This document shows positions 43,385 through 54,800 of a DNA stretch of 64,000 bases, in pieces. The DNA is from Clostridia bacterium. GTDB taxonomy: Bacteria > Bacillota > Clostridia > Christensenellales > Borkfalkiaceae. The DNA lies in contig JAFTKX010000014.1 of assembly GCA_017453045.1 (NCBI GenBank), positions 20,862-84,861 on the forward strand, read 5' to 3'. The notes under the pieces were generated by a model. The model was given only the letters and a program-made list of their open reading frames with translations, was not told the origin of the DNA and made no database searches. The number at the start of each line of letters is the position of its first letter. The first letter of the stretch is position 1. A program made the translations under genes and the position numbers.

Positions 43385-46300
43385 TTATGCTTGGCTTCCG
43401 CAAGATGCGTTTGCTAAGTAAATAATATTGCCTTCGTCAGCGCTACCGATATGAACTTCGTCTGCTCCGTCATAGTAAACGTATAAGGTGTATTTCTGAC
43501 CCGATTCAAGAGTGTTCGCAGTTACGTCGGTGCCTTCAGCATTTTTAATTACTACTACGCCGTCGCCAGATACTAAACCGCCGTCTGCAGAAATTTCAGC
43601 AACTAAAACTGCTTCGCCACCGTCGGTTACAGTCCAAACCATAATTGACTCAATCAATTCATATTCAAGAGAAAAATCTACAACAAGATAATCTTCGGTA
43701 GAAACAACTTCCATTACTGCCTTGTTTTCAGTTGCGTCAGCCGTGCACTCAAAAGCAAAAACTTCAGTTCCTGCTTCAAAGCCATAAATTTCAACGTCAA
43801 TATCTGCTACTGTTGGATCTGTCTTTTCTGCGCCTGCCTTAATTTCTACGTCGGTAGTTGGAGTAGCGACAGGGTCGTTGCCGTAAGTTACGTTTGCAAT
43901 ATATAAGGTAGTAGCCGTTTGACGCATTTGGAATTCAGTTACGTCGCCAGCCTTTACGTAAATTCTTAAGGTGTATAACGTGTTCATTTGGAACAAAGTA
44001 TCAACTTCATTTCCGCTTGCATCAAACACCTTAATTACTCTATCCATTGCAGCGCTACCGTTAATTCTGATATTGCTTGGATCGAGAACGTATGCTGCTG
44101 AACTGTTGAGATATGTGCCGTTGCTTACTGCAAAGCCGAACACATAACCGTTACCTGCAGTAAATACTAATTGAACGTCTACGTAGTCGTAAGTGTTGTC
44201 AACTTTAATTGAAAGTTTGTCGTTAGTAGTTTCGCCAACGTATTTAAAAACTTTAGAGCCGTCTGCAAAGCCGAGTGATGCTACGTCGCCACTATAAATA
44301 GTTACGGCGTTTTTATTCGAGCCTGCTGCTTGAACAAGATCGTCCGTTCCAGGAAGTTGAACGGCAAACGGAGTGTCTGAACAAACGATACTGTCTGGTG
44401 CAAAGTACATTTCCATACCGGTTAAGCAAAGGTTAGAAACTTTATAAGTATCGGTATTCTCGATATAGAGTTGTAAAACGTAAACGGTATTTGCTGAAAT
44501 TGAACTTACAGGATATCCGTTAACGTCTAAAATAATACCCCTATCCGTAGTCGTAAAGTTAAGTCCGCCGTTTGTAGTATGAGTAGCACCTAAAAGTCCC
44601 CAAACGTAGAATACGCTTCCACTCGCAATATCCGTATTCGTTGCGAACTTAATGGTTACGTATTTACCTGCTTCGCCAGGAATACGAACTGCAAGTTGCT
44701 CTCTCGTCTTTCCGCTTGTAGGTTCTTTTCCCCAAGCGTTTGTCGTAGTTTCGGTTACCATGTATTGAATACGTTCATCTGCGTCAAAACCGAGAGTAGC
44801 AACGTCTCCAGTATAGTTAGCCAAAGCACTAGTACCATCGCCTTGTTTTAAGATAATTGCAGGTTCTTCGTCCGTGCTTTCGATATTTGCAAAGCAAATG
44901 GTCATATCTGATTGACCAATTTGAATTTCGGTTACAGATTCTTCAGCAAGCCAAACTCTCAAAGTATAGATTGTACCGTTTGTACGTCCGCCGATAACTA
45001 CGTTTCCGTCTGCATCGAGAACTTCAATTCTTGTATTACCACCGCTTGCGCCAGTGTTTGGATTGTGTTTAGCAAAACCTTCGCCGAAAGTAGCGTGGTT
45101 AGTACCGCCACCGTTTTCTGCTACGAGATAACTTCCGTCGAGCATTCCGCTTGCGTTAACTATCCAAACGTTGAAGAACCAATTACCACTCGTTACAACG
45201 AAGTCAACTTCTAAATACTTTTTGCTACTATCCGCTGCGATTTTTACTCTGTCGTCCCAAGAACTTGCGCTTACAAGTTGATAAACGGTAGTGCCGTCAG
45301 CAAAGCCGAGAGCCGTTACGTCTTCGGTATAAACGCTAAGCGCGGTGCTCGTAGTTTTGCCCGATACGATAGGCGCTTGTGGATCTGGAGTTACGGTTGG
45401 AGTTGGAACGTCGTCACTACAGTTTACGTTTGCAAAATACATAGTTGCAGACTCGTGACCGAGTTGAACGTTAATCAAACCTAAAGTTTTAATTTCAACA
45501 CCTAAAGTGTAAACGGTATCTGCTTTAATTCCATTGGTTACAACGTTACCGTTTGCGTCGTATACGGTTACAATAGTCGCAGAGCCGTCGCTTGCAGCAT
45601 TAGTGTAACCGTCAACGAGATAGGTCGTCGATTTCATTGAACTTGCGTCAACTATCCACATAGTAAACCAACCGTTTCCTTCGGCAACGACGAAATCAAC
45701 GTATGCGTAAGAATAAGTTGAATCTACTGCTATTTTTACTCTATGATTCCAAAGATTCGTACTTACAAGTTCGTAAACGGTAGTACCGTCTGCAAAGCCA
45801 AGTGTGGTTTCGTCGCCCGTGTACTCGCTAAGCGCGGTGCTCGTAGTTTCGCCCGATACGATAGGCGCAGTAGGAGTTGCTTGCATAGAAGATTCCGACG
45901 AAGTTATACTGTCTGGAGCAAAGTAAAGCATCATGCCCGTCTTCACAATATTCGCAACTTTATAAGTGTCTGAAGCAGCAACGTAAAGTTCTAACACGTA
46001 AACCGTATTTTTAGAGATTGACGTAACGAGATTACCATTAACGTCCATAATGCGACCTTTTTCAGTACTTGTGAAGTTTACCGCACCGTTTAAAGTATGG
46101 GAAGTACCTTTCATAGCCCAAACGTAGAACACGCTTCCGCTTGCAATATCTTCAGATACTGAAAATCTTACGGTTACGTACTTGCCTTCTTCGCCAACAA
46201 TATATGCTGAAAGTTGCTCTCTCGTCTTTCCACTTGTAGGTTCTGTTCCCCAAGCGTCATCCATTGTTTCAGTAGTCATATATTGAACGCGTTCGCCATC

Positions 46301-49300
46301 GTCAAAGCCGAGAGTCGTTTCATCTCCGTAAAAGGTTGGCAATACGCCGTCGCCTTGACCGATTTGTACTTTATCGGGTTCTATATATTCTTCGTTTCCG
46401 TAAGTTACGTTTGCAAAGTAAATAATTGAGCCAGTCTTGCTAATTAAAATTTCGTCTAATTCGCCAACTTTAGTGTAAACTCTTAAGGTATAAAGAGTGT
46501 CGTTTGACATTAAAGACGTTACCTTCATACCGCTGTTATAAACTTCAATCTTTCTATCAGAAGCGGAGTTATTACCGTCTAATATTCTAATCCAACTTGG
46601 ATCAACAACGTACGAATCGCCTCCGTTGTGGTACGTTCCGTCTTTGCTACCGTGCATAAAGAAGTATCCGTCACCCGAATCAATTACGAATTGAACGTCA
46701 ACGAAGTCGTAATTTCCGTCAACCTTAATTGAAACTTTATCTTTTGCAGAGTCTTCGCCAACGTATTGATATACTTCAGAGCCGTCTGCAAAGCCAAGAG
46801 CCGTTTCGTCGCCGTTGTAAACGGTTACCGAACCACTTGTGCCGTACGATTGAATTAACGAATCGCTAGGAATTTCATAGGGGTCTTTTGCGTAAGCAGA
46901 ATTAGTTACTGCAAAAGGAGTTGTAAGCGCGTTTTTAGCGCTTTCGATTGCAACGAATTTTTGCGATGCGGAAACTCCGTTAGGAGCGTAAGAAATATCG
47001 CTAATATCTTCGCCTGTTACTTTAGCAACGAAGGTAAGACCTGCAATATAACGACCGAGTTTTAAACTTAAGTGATGTCCGTCAAGAGTAAGAGTATCGC
47101 CAACGAACGAAGTTCTTGCGTTTTGAATAGCCGTACCGTTTGGAACTACGGTAAAGTCAACCTTTGCTTGAACGGCGTCAATGATTGCGTTATACATCGC
47201 CGTTTGGTCGCTGTTATAATCTGGGAAGTTAGGATGCGTTGAATCTGCTTGGTAAGCCCAAGTCATATTAAATACGAATTGAACGTCTGGGTTAGTCGCT
47301 CTGTTTTGAACTTCCGTCTTAAGAGCGTTAAGGTTTGCGTAACTATCCGCTTTACCACTTAATGCGCTACCCTGTTGTAAACTGATGATATCCCAATCTT
47401 TATAACCGATTGCAAAATCAAGAGTTTGCTTTTTGCCACCAACCGATACGGGAACGTATTCGGTGTACTTTCTACCGTTATGACTTCTCATTCTAAAGTC
47501 GTAAGCGCTAGCGTTATTCATTATATTAGTATAATGCATATCAATCGAACATCCGCCGATATACATATTACCGATATTGATGTTGGTATATCCAAGCGCT
47601 AAAAGAATATCAACCATATAAGATTCGGTATCGTCGGAGAAACTGTTACCGATAAATAAAATGCTGATTTCTTCGCCCGGGGTAACCGTAGGCGGAGTAT
47701 GACTGCTTGGTAAACCGCTATCGTCAATTACGCCAACGTTTGCTACGTAAAGGGTTAAGTTAGCCCAAGTAGTAAGTTGAATAGTTGCTTCTTTTCCATA
47801 AAGACCAACGTATAAAGTGTAAACGGTGTTTGCCTCAAAAGCAGTTATAGCGTTGCCGTCTTTATCGGTTACGAAAATTTCTCTTGAAGGATCTCCGCTA
47901 CCATCGGTAGTAAAGCCTGTCGGAGTTACTGTGTAATATCCAAGGTGAGTAGTTGTAGCAGTAATCCAAAGTCCGAGAGAACTCGTTTGAGCCGATAAAA
48001 CGAAATCTAATTTAGCGTAGTTGTTATCGCCCGAAGGATCAACGGTTGCTACTAATTTTACGTCGTTAGTTCCACTTTGCGGACCAACTACTTGATATAC
48101 GGTTGTACCGCTTTCAAAGCCGAGAGTCGTTTCGTCGCCGTCAAAGGTAGGCATCGTGCTTCTTGCTTCGCCTTGAGAAATAGGATCTGGTTCTTTTGCA
48201 TTTACGTCGCCGGTTAAACAGTCGATATTCGCAATATAAATGGTAGCCGTAGAGTACGCGCTTAATTGAACGTTGGTTTCACCGCGGTTAAGGAAGAAGT
48301 ATACGGTATAAACTGTATTAACAGCAAACGTACTTATTGCTTTTCCTTCAGAGTCTAATATCAAAATCTTTCTATTAGCGTCTGCGTCTGAAGTCGACGA
48401 GCCGTTAGGTAATACCATATAAGAACCTTTAGTTTCAATGTCGGTTGCAGGCCACATAGTAAAGTGACCGACAGTAGTTGCGAACATTATGTCAAACTTA
48501 ACGTAATCTTTACCGTTAGCAACAGACGTAATCATTCTTGCAGACCAACCCGTTTCTTCAGTCGTAACGAGTTCGTAAATGGTAGTGCCTTCGGCAAAGC
48601 CTAAAGTCGTAACGTCGCCGTCAAAGGTAGGCATTGCTTCTTTCGCGTCGCCTTGCACTACTTGAGGAACGAAAGGAACGGTGATAATAAGTTGAGCGGA
48701 ATAAGAAGCCGAGCTAGTGCGGATTTCAATTTCAACAAAGGTGTCTTTGTTTGCTTCAACGAAGTTTTCGTCGAGTTTTCCGTCAGCCACGTCTATGCGT
48801 TCGCCATTAAAGAATACGCCTTCAAATTCGCCTTGAAGTTCAAGAGCAGAAAGGTCGAGTACGGTATCAGCGCCTGCGTACGGAGTTGAAAGGTCTTGAC
48901 CTAAAGCAACTTGCGAACGAGAAACGGTTACCGAAACCGAAGATGCGATTTCGCCGTTTTCAGATTGATAATAAGCGTCGATAGTGGTCGAGCCTACGCC
49001 GACAGCCGTTACGGTTGCTTGATTTCCGTTTTTAACTACGGTAGCAACTGTTTCGTCGTTAGATCTGAATAATATTTCTTTAGTGTCGTCTAAGTCGCCG
49101 TTTACGTAAGCGTCAGCGATAAAGACGTCCGAAGTAATATCGCCTGCGTTAATAAGCGCAACTGTTAATGCAATAGTTCCCTTTGATACGCTAATTTGTT
49201 CGTCGGGGCTTACTACAACGTTAATTTCTTGAGAGAGCGTTTCGCCTAAACATACGGCAGAAACGGTAACTACGGTAGAACCAACGCCTACTGGAGTTAT

Positions 49301-49786
49301 AACGCCGTTTTCTACGGTTGCAACCGCTTCGTTTGCGCTTTCCCACGAAAGCGCGCAATCTTGATTAGCGTCGTTATAAGTAACGCTTGCCGTGATTTCG
49401 TAAGTATCTCCCCCTACTACGAGATTAACTTCTTCGTCGCTAACAGTAAGTACGGGAAGTACTGAAAGCGCCGTTACGGTAACTTCACAAGTCGCGCTCG
49501 CCTTTCCAGCCGTAGCGGTAATAGTTGCGCTACCAACTTTTAAAGCGCTTACCTTTCCGCCGTCAACGGTGGCAACGGTCGCGTCAGAAGTAGACCAAGT
49601 AACTTCGCCGCCCTTAACGTTCGTAGTCGCTGTTAATGTGTGTTCTGAGAACACTTCGAGCGAAAGTGAAGTTTTACTAAGTTCAATGGTATCTTTTGAT
49701 CCGCTATTTGGGTTACAAGCAACCGTAGCAAAAGCAAGACAAGCGATCAAACAGATTGTCATTAACCATAAGCCTAATTTCTTCAT
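43385..49786 (-). CDS. Giant lipoprotein with Ig-like domains, nine modules and a DUF4886 domain, 2133 aa
   Basis: A 2133-residue surface protein. The signal peptide ends in a lipobox 'ATVAC' (Cys24), so it is a membrane-anchored lipoprotein. Three or four bacterial Ig-like (Big_2) domains (about 28-380) with 'VATV' strands follow. Nine copies of the same roughly 165-residue module as in the 2736-aa protein start at about 382, 545, 988, 1149, 1319, 1487, 1654, 1829 and 1995. Between copies two and three (about 705-930) is a DUF4886 SGNH-hydrolase-like domain beginning 'ISILFIGNSFSDDTES', with 'DGHHLS' as a possible His block. It is the last gene in the run starting at the solute-binding protein. 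Confidence 0.85.
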   Translation of the reverse strand: MKKLGLWLMTICLIACLAFATVACNPNSGSKDTIELSKTSLSLEVFSEHTLTATTNVKGGEVTWSTSDATVATVDGGKVSALKVGSATITATAGKASATCEVTVTALSVLPVLTVSDEEVNLVVGGDTYEITASVTYNDANQDCALSWESANEAVATVENGVITPVGVGSTVVTVSAVCLGETLSQEINVVVSPDEQISVSKGTIALTVALINAGDITSDVFIADAYVNGDLDDTKEILFRSNDETVATVVKNGNQATVTAVGVGSTTIDAYYQSENGEIASSVSVTVSRSQVALGQDLSTPYAGADTVLDLSALELQGEFEGVFFNGERIDVADGKLDENFVEANKDTFVEIEIRTSSASYSAQLIITVPFVPQVVQGDAKEAMPTFDGDVTTLGFAEGTTIYELVTTEETGWSARMITSVANGKDYVKFDIMFATTVGHFTMWPATDIETKGSYMVLPNGSSTSDADANRKILILDSEGKAISTFAVNTVYTVYFFLNRGETNVQLSAYSTATIYIANIDCLTGDVNAKEPDPISQGEARSTMPTFDGDETTLGFESGTTVYQVVGPQSGTNDVKLVATVDPSGDNNYAKLDFVLSAQTSSLGLWITATTTHLGYYTVTPTGFTTDGSGDPSREIFVTDKDGNAITAFEANTVYTLYVGLYGKEATIQLTTWANLTLYVANVGVIDDSGLPSSHTPPTVTPGEEISILFIGNSFSDDTESYMVDILLALGYTNINIGNMYIGGCSIDMHYTNIMNNASAYDFRMRSHNGRKYTEYVPVSVGGKKQTLDFAIGYKDWDIISLQQGSALSGKADSYANLNALKTEVQNRATNPDVQFVFNMTWAYQADSTHPNFPDYNSDQTAMYNAIIDAVQAKVDFTVVPNGTAIQNARTSFVGDTLTLDGHHLSLKLGRYIAGLTFVAKVTGEDISDISYAPNGVSASQKFVAIESAKNALTTPFAVTNSAYAKDPYEIPSDSLIQSYGTSGSVTVYNGDETALGFADGSEVYQYVGEDSAKDKVSIKVDGNYDFVDVQFVIDSGDGYFFMHGSKDGTYHNGGDSYVVDPSWIRILDGNNSASDRKIEVYNSGMKVTSLMSNDTLYTLRVYTKVGELDEILISKTGSIIYFANVTYGNEEYIEPDKVQIGQGDGVLPTFYGDETTLGFDDGERVQYMTTETMDDAWGTEPTSGKTREQLSAYIVGEEGKYVTVRFSVSEDIASGSVFYVWAMKGTSHTLNGAVNFTSTEKGRIMDVNGNLVTSISKNTVYVLELYVAASDTYKVANIVKTGMMLYFAPDSITSSESSMQATPTAPIVSGETTSTALSEYTGDETTLGFADGTTVYELVSTNLWNHRVKIAVDSTYSYAYVDFVVAEGNGWFTMWIVDASSMKSTTYLVDGYTNAASDGSATIVTVYDANGNVVTNGIKADTVYTLGVEIKTLGLINVQLGHESATMYFANVNCSDDVPTPTVTPDPQAPIVSGKTTSTALSVYTEDVTALGFADGTTVYQLVSASSWDDRVKIAADSSKKYLEVDFVVTSGNWFFNVWIVNASGMLDGSYLVAENGGGTNHATFGEGFAKHNPNTGASGGNTRIEVLDADGNVVIGGRTNGTIYTLRVWLAEESVTEIQIGQSDMTICFANIESTDEEPAIILKQGDGTSALANYTGDVATLGFDADERIQYMVTETTTNAWGKEPTSGKTREQLAVRIPGEAGKYVTIKFATNTDIASGSVFYVWGLLGATHTTNGGLNFTTTDRGIILDVNGYPVSSISANTVYVLQLYIENTDTYKVSNLCLTGMEMYFAPDSIVCSDTPFAVQLPGTDDLVQAAGSNKNAVTIYSGDVASLGFADGSKVFKYVGETTNDKLSIKVDNTYDYVDVQLVFTAGNGYVFGFAVSNGTYLNSSAAYVLDPSNIRINGSAAMDRVIKVFDASGNEVDTLFQMNTLYTLRIYVKAGDVTEFQMRQTATTLYIANVTYGNDPVATPTTDVEIKAGAEKTDPTVADIDVEIYGFEAGTEVFAFECTADATENKAVMEVVSTEDYLVVDFSLEYELIESIMVWTVTDGGEAVLVAEISADGGLVSGDGVVVIKNAEGTDVTANTLESGQKYTLYVYYDGADEVHIGSADEGNIIYLANASCGSQA

Positions 49787-49851
49787 TTTTTCCTCCTATA
49801 AATTTTAATATTTTTTCGGTTTAAAACCGCAAATTACTTTGAGTAACCTTA

Positions 49852-51801
49852 TTAGAACTGTCCGATATATCCTGCTAAATCTTCAAGTTCTCTATACTGG
49901 GTTATTCCGAACTCGTTACAGTCGTCACGGAAAGAAGCCTTCATTTGTTGAAGTTCAAAGTCAGAATAGTAAACGCTGTACATTTCGATTTGAATAAATC
50001 TAAACGCTAAACTTTCGTACGTAATTCTATCGTGTAACGTCTTATGAAGCGACGGGTTAGAAACTTTGAGAGGTTCGATTGCCTTGTACGCTTCTTCAAT
50101 AAGATCAAGCCAGTTTTCAATCAATCCGCGTGGCCAGTAATCTTCTTTAAATAAAGTAGATTTCGTATAACCTATTTCGCCCGTGTACGCCTTGTGCTCT
50201 GCAAGATAAGCAAACCAAGTTTGTTCTTCGTCAAAAAGTTGTCTCATTTGTACGGCAGCGTCTTTATAGTAATTCTTAAAGAATTTGTCCGTGAGTTCTT
50301 CTTGGTTAGAATCTATCTTCCATTGAAGGTTAGAAGAAAGGTAACCTTTAAGTTTATACCAGTCCGTTCCGCAGATTTGGTTGAATTGATGTTGGTCGAA
50401 CACGTATTTCGTTCCTCTGTCGTAAAGGAAACGGTAGTTGTTTTGCATAGAGTTAAAGTTGCTGTACGGAGCAAAGTAAAGTTGGAAGTTAGTTCCGTAA
50501 ATCCAAGCAAAAATATTCTTTGCCAAAACGCTCCACTTATCTAACGTTACGGCTACGTTTACGTTTTCTTCAGAATAGAAATCGTAGTAGTAACTTGCAA
50601 AGATAGGACAGTAGAAAAGAGCAAGGCTGTCGTGTAAACGAAGGGATTCGTCCATCGGTTCGTATCCCTTATTAGTCTCTTTAACAGGCGCTTCTTCGCT
50701 TTGGTGATATGCAAACATTGCAATCAACACTTCTCTATCCGGGTCAGTTTCGTCAAGCCAGTTTTGAACTTTGGTTGCAACCTTGTTCATAAACAATATA
50801 TAACCTGCCGAGTTCGTACCGTATTTGTTTAAAAGACCCGTACAAGTTTCGCAAGTACACCAAGTGTTTACGTCTTCTTGAGTTACCGTCAAAATGTTTC
50901 TATCAGGATTTGCGATAAGTTCTTCTTTAATTCTTTCTGCTACGACGTCGGACAAACCGTCTGGATCTCTCGTCATACAAAGTTGAGTGTCGTCTTCAGA
51001 GAACCAGTTTGGATGATCGGCTTGATATTCAGTCGGCGGTACGATTTCAAACGCAGTATGATAATCTGTGCCGTCGAAACTTATCCATAAACTGTGGAAA
51101 GGATTAAATCTTGCCCTATACGCAACTTGCGGATCGTAAATTGCTTCGCCGTAGTTTGCAAGTCTGTATTCAAAGTCGGGCTTTTCTTTAAGGGTTACGT
51201 TTAAGAGTTTTTCGTTCGTCAATCCCTTTTCAATAGCGATTTCGCCGATTGCAAAGTATTCGTAATCAAACTGTTCTTTAAGCCATCCGTAAACGGCGTA
51301 AAGCGTTCCTGCGCCCGTTGCGCCAACCATAAATACCGAACTACCCTTCGTTTGAACTACGTAGCCCGAAGAACCTATTTCCTTTTTATCGTAGGTAACG
51401 CCCGCTTTTTGCAAAAGCGAAGTTTCGCCGAGCGATAAAACCTTGCTGTTTTCGGTATAGTTTATTTCACTATCTTTTTTAGTTTGTAAATATAAACCGG
51501 TTGCTCTTGAGAAATTTTGAATTAACTCGTTAGTCGCGAACATTACTTGTTCGTTAGTTTCGTTTTCGCCAATAACGATTACGTAATCGGTTGCTCCGTC
51601 TTTAACGAGGTCTATATCCGTTTCCGAGACAGTCCTTTCGTGAAGTCCCCTAACGATAGTTTCTTCTTCTCTACCGCCTACAGCGCATCTTATTACGAAG
51701 AAAGAAACTGTTGAAAGGGCTATTACCGCTGCAACTATAATAGCAATCAATCTGATTTTTTTGGTTGATTTTGCTTTGTTTTCTTTGTTAGTTGTTTCCA
51801 T
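49852..51801 (-). CDS. Membrane-anchored DUF4838 glycosidase-like protein
   Basis: A 649-residue protein with a cytoplasmic basic tail and one membrane segment (about 16-38), so the rest is outside the cell. An alpha-glucuronidase-type N-terminal domain (about 65-200) precedes DUF4838 (about 215-500) with Cys315/Cys317/Cys320 in 'WCTCETC'. DUF4838 proteins are TIM-barrel, alpha-glucuronidase-like, with largely untested activity. It shares this arrangement with residues 303-800 of the 2736-aa protein. It is 12 bases after the 1016-aa gene. Confidence 0.85.
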   Translation of the reverse strand: METTNKENKAKSTKKIRLIAIIVAAVIALSTVSFFVIRCAVGGREEETIVRGLHERTVSETDIDLVKDGATDYVIVIGENETNEQVMFATNELIQNFSRATGLYLQTKKDSEINYTENSKVLSLGETSLLQKAGVTYDKKEIGSSGYVVQTKGSSVFMVGATGAGTLYAVYGWLKEQFDYEYFAIGEIAIEKGLTNEKLLNVTLKEKPDFEYRLANYGEAIYDPQVAYRARFNPFHSLWISFDGTDYHTAFEIVPPTEYQADHPNWFSEDDTQLCMTRDPDGLSDVVAERIKEELIANPDRNILTVTQEDVNTWCTCETCTGLLNKYGTNSAGYILFMNKVATKVQNWLDETDPDREVLIAMFAYHQSEEAPVKETNKGYEPMDESLRLHDSLALFYCPIFASYYYDFYSEENVNVAVTLDKWSVLAKNIFAWIYGTNFQLYFAPYSNFNSMQNNYRFLYDRGTKYVFDQHQFNQICGTDWYKLKGYLSSNLQWKIDSNQEELTDKFFKNYYKDAAVQMRQLFDEEQTWFAYLAEHKAYTGEIGYTKSTLFKEDYWPRGLIENWLDLIEEAYKAIEPLKVSNPSLHKTLHDRITYESLAFRFIQIEMYSVYYSDFELQQMKASFRDDCNEFGITQYRELEDLAGYIGQF

Positions 51802-51812
51802 AATCGCCCTCC

Positions 51813-54800
51813 TTACACTACAGTTATTTCGTAAACGTCTATTCGCATATTTCCATAGGAGTCTATGCTCATATATCTAATTCTATAAACGCCTTTTTCC
51901 GTTACTTTATATTTTCCGCCAAGTTCAACTCTTTCAATGATACCCGACGGGGTTACGACGTATGCGTAAACGTCAACTTTTTCGTCAAGATTATCCTTTG
52001 CAGTTGCGTTTACAATCGTAATCTTTTTACCTTGCTTAACTTCGGTTTTAAGTTCGCCGTCTAAAGTAATTACGGGAGCGTCGCTATCGGTTACGTAAAG
52101 AGCGCGGTAATATCTTATCGTTTCTTCCATATAGTCTTGCGCCCAATAAACGATACTGTAACCGCCGTATACTTCAAGGTTTATAAAATACGACCTATTG
52201 AAAGGAACTTCTAAAAGTTCTAATCCGTCCACGTCTTTAACGACGTTTCCTGCAGGATCGTAAACGGTCAAACTCGTAATAAGTTCGGGAGAAAGAACGT
52301 CCGCCGCAATAGCAGGGAAAATCTCACCGACTTCGCCGAGTTGGTAACTCGATTTATAATTACCTAATATACTTACGAACGGCTTAATTGAGTCGTATTC
52401 GTTATACTTAAGCGATTGACCGCCAAAGTTCTTCCAAGATACTTCCGCCGTTTCGCCGTACTCTACGTCTTTAACGATTACTCTAACGTAAATCTTTCCA
52501 GATGGGAAACCGCCGAAGACGCTTCCGTCTTCATTTTTAACTACGTACTTAAACGACGCGTCGTTAGAAAGAACGTTCGACGTGCTTTCGTAGAAGAAAT
52601 TGAAATCTCCGCCGTCGTTAAAGCCTGCTTGCGCGGGATCTCTCATTGCTTTTCCGTTTATAGTAAGCGGTAAATTAGTATTTCCAAGCGCTCTTTCAAT
52701 TTCAATTTCAATCTTTACGCTACTGTCAACGCTATCTTCAAGTATAATCGTTAAATAATCGAAATTACCTTTGGTAATAGCAAAACTCATTTCAAATTTG
52801 TCTGCTATTACGGGATTTATAAACTCATATTCTACGTCTGTGGTCGAACTTACTACCACGCAGTTTTCGTCTGCAACCGAAGTAATACCTTCGCCGTAGA
52901 AATATTTACCCATATCAAGAGTATATTCTTCTTGGTTTCTCCAAGTGTCGATAACTCTTACTTTATATTCTTTAGTGTTATTACCTTGTTTTCCCGTCGC
53001 TTTATAAACTACGGTTGCGTAGCCGTTTGCGTCGGCAACGAAAGTCGCTACGTTTCCAGTTAAATCAGTAGTTCCGTTACCGTCTACTACCGAAATAGTA
53101 GTCGCTACTTCTTCTTTGCCCGAAGAATAGTCGTATGCGGTAAGCGTAGGCAATTCGTACTTGTATCCTTTAAGGAAATATCTCGGCAATAATACGTCGT
53201 CGATAAACACGGGTTCGGTGTTTACGTCTATTTCTAAATCGTACGTCTTTTTAGCGAGTTTGCCCAACATATCTTCGGCGCAAAGCGCAATTTCGTAAAC
53301 GCCCGATTCTTCAGGTCTAAAGCCTTCGTCTATTGCGATTTCTTCACCGCTTGGCGCTTTGGCTATAGCGAAAGTTCTTACCTTACCCGTTCCGCCTAAG
53401 TAAGCGATTTCGGCAGGGAAAATAAGTTCGCCCGTTTTACCCGAAGTAACGTAAGAGCCAACCGAATCAACCGTAAGGTCCGCCGTCGCAGTTACGCACT
53501 CGATTTCAACGAGTTTTACTCTTTCGTTTCTAAATCCGTCAACGGCTTTATATTCAATAGTATATTTACCGGTCTTGCTCGTACTAAATCTTCCGTTTTT
53601 AATTTGAACGTTACTTCTTTGTTGAGATTCGTAGTTATAGTATACTTTAGTGCTAACTGGAACTACGCCCGCAACCATATCTAAAGCGCTTGCGCTAAAT
53701 ACGGGATAACTTAAACCCTTACCTGCTTTTGGCAAGTTGTTTTCGTCGTAACCGTCAAAATCAACGGTGATTTCAGGCGCTTGGTTGTCAACCATAATAC
53801 CGTTTGGAACGTTAAGGTTGTTCGCTCCTATTTTCGTAATCATAATATTGCCGAACGGAATATTGAACTTTTCAGCCATAAGGCTCATAGTAACTTCGCC
53901 CGTTGTAAAGCCCGTCCATTCCGTGTCAAACTGGTCAAGGTTATCTAAAGTAACTACTTTAGTATTGTTTACGTAAACTGCGTTTTCGGCTTCGTTATAT
54001 TCAATAGTTAACGATTCCTGTCCAACTGCAAGTTGCGGTTCAGAGCCTGCCGAGTGATGTTGACCGTAGAATGAGAAACGAGTTGCAGCGCCCCAATCTC
54101 CGCCAACGTGCTTTTTGTTTCCTTCCATACCTGTAGGAGTTTGGTTTTGACCGCCCGCTAAACAATAAGTGTAGTTAAAATACCACATTTCTTCGCCTGC
54201 GCCAACCGAGTGAATTGCAGGGCTTTGTACGATAACGGTAAGCGAAATATCAGGGTTGTGGAAATCGGTTAAGGTTATCGTCAACTTTCTAAAGTCGGCA
54301 GTCCCCATTCCGCCTTCGGGAGTCATAAAGAACTCCATAACCTTACCGTTGCTCTCTCTTAAATCTATAACTCCGTTATAGTCTACTCTATCGCCTTCGG
54401 TAAGTTCTAACGCAACGCCCTTTATACCCGTTGCGTATTGCGATTTATCTTCGCCGTACGGCTCGAAAGACGAACTGCCCGTCGAAGAAGAAAACATAGG
54501 AATTTTTACCGTGAAATCTTTGGTAACGACGTGCGTTTTTCCGCTAAATACAGCGCTGTATTCAACGGTGTAAATTCCGCCTTCGGTAAGGTAAACTTTT
54601 GAACTTGCCACCTTTTCGCCGTTGGGTTTGACAACCGTAATCTTCGCGTCTTGCGTTTGACCGCCAAAGGTAAGCGTTGCAGAAGAAATATCAGTATATT
54701 CCCCAAGCAAATATTCCGCCTCGACTTCGCCACCGCTTAAAGAAGGGGTTTCAGTCGTTCCTTGAACGCGAATATCGTTTATCCAAATACCAAGCGTAGC

